Source: Sphingomonas phyllosphaerae (GTDB lineage: Bacteria > Pseudomonadota > Alphaproteobacteria > Sphingomonadales > Sphingomonadaceae). From it: a stretch of 64,000 nucleotides of DNA. The DNA is taken from NCBI RefSeq assembly GCF_029623345.1, contig NZ_JAPYKH010000022.1, positions 1-64,000 of the forward strand, written 5' to 3'. Positions 60,083 through 64,000 of this stretch are shown here, in pieces. A program made the position numbers and the translations under genes. Under the pieces are notes generated by a model that saw nothing but the letters and a program-made list of their open reading frames with translations, searched no databases and was not told where the DNA came from. Each line of letters opens with the position of its first letter. Positions within the stretch are counted from its first letter, which is position 1.

Positions 60083-61152
60083 GGCTCGTCGTCCTCGGCC
60101 TGTCGCTCAGCTCGTCTTGGGGCAACGGTCACGCCACCACCTTCCGCGCGCTGCTCCAGGCCTATGCCGCGCGTGGCCACCAGATCCTCTTCCTTGAGCG
60201 CGACATGCCCTGGTATGCGTCGCACCGCGACGAGCCGGCGCCCGATTATTGCCGGCTCGAGCTGTACGACTCGCTCGAGGCGCTCGCCGAGTGGCGCGAG
60301 GTGATCGTCGAGGCGGACGCGGTACTGGTCGGCTCTTACGTGCCCGACGGTATTGCGGTCGCGCGGCTGGTGCAGGACTGGGCCGGCGGCGTCACCACCT
60401 TCTACGACATCGACACGCCGGTGACGCTCGCCAAGCTCGAGCGGGGCGAGTGTGACTATGTCTCGCCCGAGGTGATCCCCGGCTACGACGTCTATTGCTC
60501 ATTCACCGGCGGCCCGACGCTGCGGCTGATCGAGCGCCGCTACGGCAGCCCGGCGGCGCGCGCGCTCTACTGCTCGGTCAATGCCAAGCGCTACCGCCCC
60601 ACTGGTGCGGCGACGCGCTGGGATCTCTCTTATCTCGGCACCTACAGCCCCGATCGCCAGCCGACGCTCGACCGGCTGCTGCTGGAGCCGGCGCGGCGCC
60701 ACCCCGAGAAGCGCTTCGTCGTCGCGGGGCCGCAATACCCGGCCGACATCGACTGGCCCGCCAACGTCGACCGGATCGAGCATCTGCCCCCCGCCGAACA
60801 CCCCGACTTCTATTCGGCGAGCCGCAGCACGCTCAACGTCACCCGCGCCGACATGATCGCGGCGGGCTGGTCGCCCTCGGTCCGACTCTTCGAGGCGACC
60901 GCCTGCGGCACGCCGATCGTATCGGACCGCTGGGAAGGAATCGACGAGCTGCTGACGCCGGGACGCGAGATCGTGCTCGCGGACTCATCCGAGGACGTCG
61001 AGGCGATGCTGGCGCGCGACGATCTCGCAGCGATCGGCGCGGCCGGGCGCGCGCGCGTGCTGGCGGCGCATACCGCGCAGCACCGCGCCGCCGAGCTGGA
61101 GGCACATCTGGAAGAGGCGATGGCGGCGAAGCGGGAGTCGGTCGCGGCGTAA
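60079..61152 (+). CDS. CgeB-family glycosyltransferase-like protein 3
   Basis: A 357-residue CgeB paralogue: LVVLGLSLSSSWGNGHATTFR, QILFLERDMPWYASHRD, TTFYDIDTPVTLAKLERG, DLSYLGTYSPDRQPTLDRLL, and SVRLFEATACGTPIVSDRWEGI. ERDMPWY and FTGGPTLR are typical of the CgeB/spore-maturation annotation. It ends the six-gene operon; a hairpin follows. Confidence 0.86.
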   Translation: MRLVVLGLSLSSSWGNGHATTFRALLQAYAARGHQILFLERDMPWYASHRDEPAPDYCRLELYDSLEALAEWREVIVEADAVLVGSYVPDGIAVARLVQDWAGGVTTFYDIDTPVTLAKLERGECDYVSPEVIPGYDVYCSFTGGPTLRLIERRYGSPAARALYCSVNAKRYRPTGAATRWDLSYLGTYSPDRQPTLDRLLLEPARRHPEKRFVVAGPQYPADIDWPANVDRIEHLPPAEHPDFYSASRSTLNVTRADMIAAGWSPSVRLFEATACGTPIVSDRWEGIDELLTPGREIVLADSSEDVEAMLARDDLAAIGAAGRARVLAAHTAQHRAAELEAHLEEAMAAKRESVAA

Positions 61153-61158
61153 GCTGGC

Positions 61159-61182
61159 GTGCTCCTGCGCAGGCAGGAGCAC
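61159..61182. terminator. Hairpin after the saccharide operon (CTGC/GCAG repeat, copy 4)
   Basis: Perfect 10-base stem GTGCTCCTGC and complement, loop GCAG, seven bases after the last CgeB stop. Same core as copies at 44342 and 53801. Confidence 0.7.
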
Positions 61183-61227
61183 GATCACGTGCAGACTGAC
61201 AACCGACCGTCGTCCCGGCCGGGAGCT

Positions 61228-61283
61228 GGGATCCATAGTCCCACAGAAGCAACGGCTCGGGCGTGCGCGGCACGATGGATCCC
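61228..61283. repeat. Intergenic inverted repeat before serB end
   Basis: GGGATCCAT (61228-61236) and ATGGATCCC (61275-61283) face each other across 38 bases, flanked by CCGG-rich segments. This is the kind of intergenic palindrome seen also at 44391-44488. Confidence 0.55.
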
Positions 61284-61308
61284 GGCGCAAGCCCGAGAGG
61301 ACAGCCTT

Positions 61309-62187
61309 CTACTCCACCCACTCCGCCCGCGGCACGCCCTGTGCCCAGAGCAGCGCGGTAAGGTCGCCATGCTCCACTCGTGCCGCCGCGGCGGCAGCCA
61401 CGATCGGCTTGGCGCGATACGCCACACCGAGGCCCGCCACCTCGATCATCGCCAGATCGTTGGCGCCGTCGCCCACGGCCAGCGTCGCCGCGTCCGCCAA
61501 CCCCAGCGCCGCGCGCGTCTCGAGCAAGGTCGTCCGCTTGGTCGCCGCGCCGACGATCGGCCGCGCCACCGTGCCGGTCAGCACGCCGTTTTCCAGCTCG
61601 AGCACGTTGGCGATCGCGCGGTCGAAGCCGATCGCGTTCGCCACCGGCGCGGCGAAGCGCGTGAACCCGCCTGACACCAGGACAGCTGTCGCGCCCCAGC
61701 CACGCATGGTCCGCACCAGCGCGGTCGCGCCGGGCATCAGCCGTACGCGTTCGTCGAGGCATTCCTGAATAACGCTGCCACGCAAGCCCTTGAGCAGCCC
61801 GACCCGCGCATCGAGCGCCGCCTCGAAGTCGAGCTCGCCGCGCATCGCGCGCTCGGTGATCGCGGCGATCTGCGGCTTGAGTCCGGCATAATCGGCCAGC
61901 TCGTCGATGCACTCGACCGTGATCATGGTCGAGTCCATGTCCGCCACGAGCAGCATCTTGCGCCGGGTCTCGCGCGGCTGGACCACCACGTCGACGCCCT
62001 CGAACGTGTGTTCTAAAGCCGCACGTGCCTCGGCCGCGGCGAGCTCGAAGTGAAGGTCAGCGGCGTCCCCCTCGTCTATCCAGCGGAGAGTCGTCGGCGC
62101 GCACCCCGCCGCGGCGAGCCGCTCCTGCGCAGCGGCGACGGTGTTGGGCGTCAGCCGCCCGGCTGCTATCAGCGTCGCCGTGAACAT
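61309..62187 (-). CDS. serB: Phosphoserine phosphatase SerB
   Basis: A 292-residue HAD phosphatase. N-terminal small regulatory-like domain, then nucleophile motif LLVADMDSTMI (DxDST), motif II LVSGGFTRFAAP, and motif III/IV AVGDGANDLAMI. It makes serine from phosphoserine. It converges on the CgeB operon; its ATG shares bases with the miaA ATG. Confidence 0.95.
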   Translation of the reverse strand: MFTATLIAAGRLTPNTVAAAQERLAAAGCAPTTLRWIDEGDAADLHFELAAAEARAALEHTFEGVDVVVQPRETRRKMLLVADMDSTMITVECIDELADYAGLKPQIAAITERAMRGELDFEAALDARVGLLKGLRGSVIQECLDERVRLMPGATALVRTMRGWGATAVLVSGGFTRFAAPVANAIGFDRAIANVLELENGVLTGTVARPIVGAATKRTTLLETRAALGLADAATLAVGDGANDLAMIEVAGLGVAYRAKPIVAAAAAARVEHGDLTALLWAQGVPRAEWVE

Positions 62188-63112
62188 GGGTTCTTCCCCT
62201 GAGACTTATCGGAAACCGCGGGTCGCGCTCATCGCAGGGCCGACCGCGAGCGGCAAGAGCGCGCTCGCGATCGAGCTCGCCGAACGGACCGGCGGCGTGG
62301 TGATCAACGCCGACGCGAGCCAGGTCTATCGCGATCTGCGGCTGCTCTCCGCCCGGCCGTCCGAGGCGGACGAGGCACGCGTGCCGCACCGGCTGTTCGG
62401 CTATGTCGACGGCGCGGAAGCCTGCTCGGCCGCGCGCTGGGCCGAAGACGCGCGCGCGGCGATCGCGGCGGCGCACGAGGAGCGGCGGCTACCGGTGCTC
62501 GTTGGTGGTACCGGCCTGTACCTGCGCACGCTGCTCGACGGCATCGCGCCGGTGCCCGAAATCGACGCGGCGGTCCGCGCCGCGATACGCTCGCTCCCCG
62601 TCGCCGAGGCCCACGCCGCGCTCGCGCGAGAGGACGGCGCGGCCGCCGCTCGGCTGGCGCCGCGCGACACGGCGCGGGTGGCGCGCGCGCTTGAGGTGGT
62701 GCGCTCGACCGGCCGCCCGCTCGCCGACTGGCAGCGCGAGCGGGCCGGCGGTATCGGCGCGGCACTTGATCTCAGCGTGCTGGTGCTGCTGCCCGAGCGC
62801 GAACGGTTGGTCGCGCGCTGCGATGCACGGCTGGAGACGATGTTCGCCGCGGGCGCGATCGACGAGGTCGCCGAGCTGCTCGCGCGCCGCGACGTGCCTA
62901 ACGACGCGCCGGTAAGGCGCGCGATTGGCGTCCCCGAGATCGCGGCTTACCTCGCCGGGGCAATCACGCGCGACGAAGCGCTCGCCCGCGCGCAACTCGC
63001 AACCAGGCGCTACGCCAAGCGTCAATATACCTGGTTCCGGCACCAGCCGCCGGAGCAATGGCATCGCAGCGAGAACGCCACTTTGGAATTTTATTTCTCA
63101 AAAGCGAGTTGA
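62186..63112 (+). CDS. miaA: tRNA dimethylallyltransferase MiaA
   Basis: A 308-residue enzyme that prenylates A37 of tRNAs reading U-starting codons. P-loop AGPTASGKSALAIELAE, NADASQVYRDL (usually DSMQVY), LVGGTGLYLRTLLDG, and the C-terminal ATRRYAKRQYTWFRHQ are present. The ATG at 62186 was chosen as the first good start near the core; it overlaps the serB start on the other strand (CATG at 62185-62188). Confidence 0.95.
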   Translation: MGSSPETYRKPRVALIAGPTASGKSALAIELAERTGGVVINADASQVYRDLRLLSARPSEADEARVPHRLFGYVDGAEACSAARWAEDARAAIAAAHEERRLPVLVGGTGLYLRTLLDGIAPVPEIDAAVRAAIRSLPVAEAHAALAREDGAAAARLAPRDTARVARALEVVRSTGRPLADWQRERAGGIGAALDLSVLVLLPERERLVARCDARLETMFAAGAIDEVAELLARRDVPNDAPVRRAIGVPEIAAYLAGAITRDEALARAQLATRRYAKRQYTWFRHQPPEQWHRSENATLEFYFSKAS

Positions 63113-63165
63113 CCGGCAACTTTCGATGCCGTAGCGCGCCCCGACTTCAAGTGAGGAGATGTGAC

Positions 63166-64000
63166 GTGACCACCGAGAAAAGCGGAGCCGATATCCTCGT
63201 CGAGGCGCTGTGCGATCTCGGCGTGGAGGTCGTGTTCGGCTATCCGGGCGGCGCCGTCCTGCCGATCTACGACGCTTTGTTCCGCTCGCAGCGGATCAAG
63301 CACATCCTGGTTCGCCACGAACAGGCTGCGACGCACGCCGCCGAGGGTTATGCGCGTTCCACCGGCAGGCCCGGCGTCGTGCTCGTCACCTCCGGCCCAG
63401 GCGCGACCAACGCGGTGACCGGCATCACCGACGCGCTGCTCGACTCGATCCCGATGGTGGTGATCACCGGCCAGGTGCCGACCAACCTGATCGGCAGCGA
63501 CGCCTTCCAGGAAGCGGACACGGTCGGCATCACGCGCCACTGCACCAAGCACAATTACCTGGTGAAGGATCCGGCGCGACTCGGCCCGGTGATCCACGAG
63601 GCGTTCCATATCGCCACGTCTGGCCGCCCCGGACCGGTGGTGGTCGATATCCCCAAGAACGTGCAGGTCGCCACCGCCGCGTACGACGCGCCCGGCCCGA
63701 TCCAGCACAAGACCTACCGCCCCGCACTTGAAGCCGATCCGGCGCTGATCGAGCAAGTGGTCGACATGCTGGCCGCGGCCGAGCGCCCGGTGTTCTATAC
63801 CGGCGGCGGTGTCATCAACGCCGGGCCGCGCGCGTCCGAGCTGCTGGTCGAGCTGGCGCATCTCGCCGGCGCACCGGTGACCTCGACGCTGATGGGGCTT
63901 GGCGCCTATCCCGCAACCGGGCCGCAGTGGCTCGGCATGCTCGGCATGCACGGCACGTACGAGGCCAATATGGCGATGAACCAGGCCGACCTGGTGGTGA
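63166..64000 (+). CDS. ilvB: Acetolactate synthase large subunit, 5' part (3' end outside window)
   Basis: A thiamine-diphosphate enzyme catalysing the first common step of branched-chain amino acid synthesis. The first 278 residues are visible: VFGYPGGAVLPIYDAL, the activating Glu in VRHEQAATHAAEGYA, TSGPGATNAVTGITDALLDSIPMVVITGQV (first part) and IGSDAFQEADTVGITRHCTKHN. GTG start at 63166 with GAGGAG at 63153-63158. Only 53 bases after miaA, with no room for a classical leader-peptide attenuator. Confidence 0.95.
   Translation, partial: MTTEKSGADILVEALCDLGVEVVFGYPGGAVLPIYDALFRSQRIKHILVRHEQAATHAAEGYARSTGRPGVVLVTSGPGATNAVTGITDALLDSIPMVVITGQVPTNLIGSDAFQEADTVGITRHCTKHNYLVKDPARLGPVIHEAFHIATSGRPGPVVVDIPKNVQVATAAYDAPGPIQHKTYRPALEADPALIEQVVDMLAAAERPVFYTGGGVINAGPRASELLVELAHLAGAPVTSTLMGLGAYPATGPQWLGMLGMHGTYEANMAMNQADLVV

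Noticed and set aside
1..64000. CRISPR arrays, insertion sequences, prophage genes
   Set aside because: No regularly spaced repeats, transposase or phage proteins were recognised on either strand.

Overview
The window is a GC-rich chromosomal segment from an alphaproteobacterium, most likely a sphingomonad (Sphingomonadaceae). This is suggested by codon use, many ATGA/GTGA gene overlaps, promoters of the EcfG general stress type, a FlaF regulator, an arginine succinyltransferase locus beside TonB receptor and DUF808 genes, and the intergenic palindromes. No insertion sequence, prophage, CRISPR array or rRNA was seen. One tRNA gene (Pro, CGG) is present.

Layout. 0-5.9 kb: chemotaxis operon (cheA 3' end, cheR, cheB, cheD, cheY, cheW, a second CheB-like protein that has lost its catalytic serine, and a small unknown gene). 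5.9-8.0 kb: molybdate importer modABC. 8-11.3 kb: KTSC protein, lepA, and a PnuC/nicotinamide riboside kinase pair. 11.5-12.5 kb: tRNA-Pro, the decayed end of a PEP-CTERM protein and two tiny genes. 12.6-18 kb: old yellow enzyme, sugar-type dehydrogenases, a DUF1003 membrane protein, a glycoside hydrolase that looks circularly permuted, and a methyltransferase. 18-23.3 kb: ParA/small DNA-binding-like protein/TPR-SPOR operon, queH, dinB and a shikimate-dehydrogenase-like gene. 23.5-35.6 kb: flagellar motor and export genes. 36-44.3 kb: small secreted proteins, nitronate-monooxygenase-like protein, glycosyltransferase, GH130 protein, SDR, hydrolase and SelO. 44.5-51 kb: arginine succinyltransferase genes (astD, M20 hydrolase, astA, astB), DUF808 and rppH. 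51.2-53.8 kb: ZnuD-like TonB receptor. 53.8-61.2 kb: histidine phosphatase and a six-gene saccharide operon (two epimerases, a glycosyltransferase, three CgeB proteins). 61.3-64 kb: serB, miaA and the start of ilvB.

Three points stand out. First, the gene after flhB is an in-frame chimera: the signal peptide and first part of FlgI run straight into the middle of FlhA's FHIPEP signature, so four FlhA membrane segments and most of FlgI are missing. If real, flagellar export is probably broken. Second, two saccharide clusters 36 kb apart (16.2-17.9 and 54.6-61.2 kb) each carry an upstream GGAAC-N17-GTT element. This suggests one stress-induced glycan or glycoside pathway split over the chromosome; the window also holds a third cluster with a glycosyltransferase and a GH130 protein. 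Third, the hydrolase of the first cluster has its acid/base NEP motif at residues 9-11 and its first barrel strands at the C-terminus.
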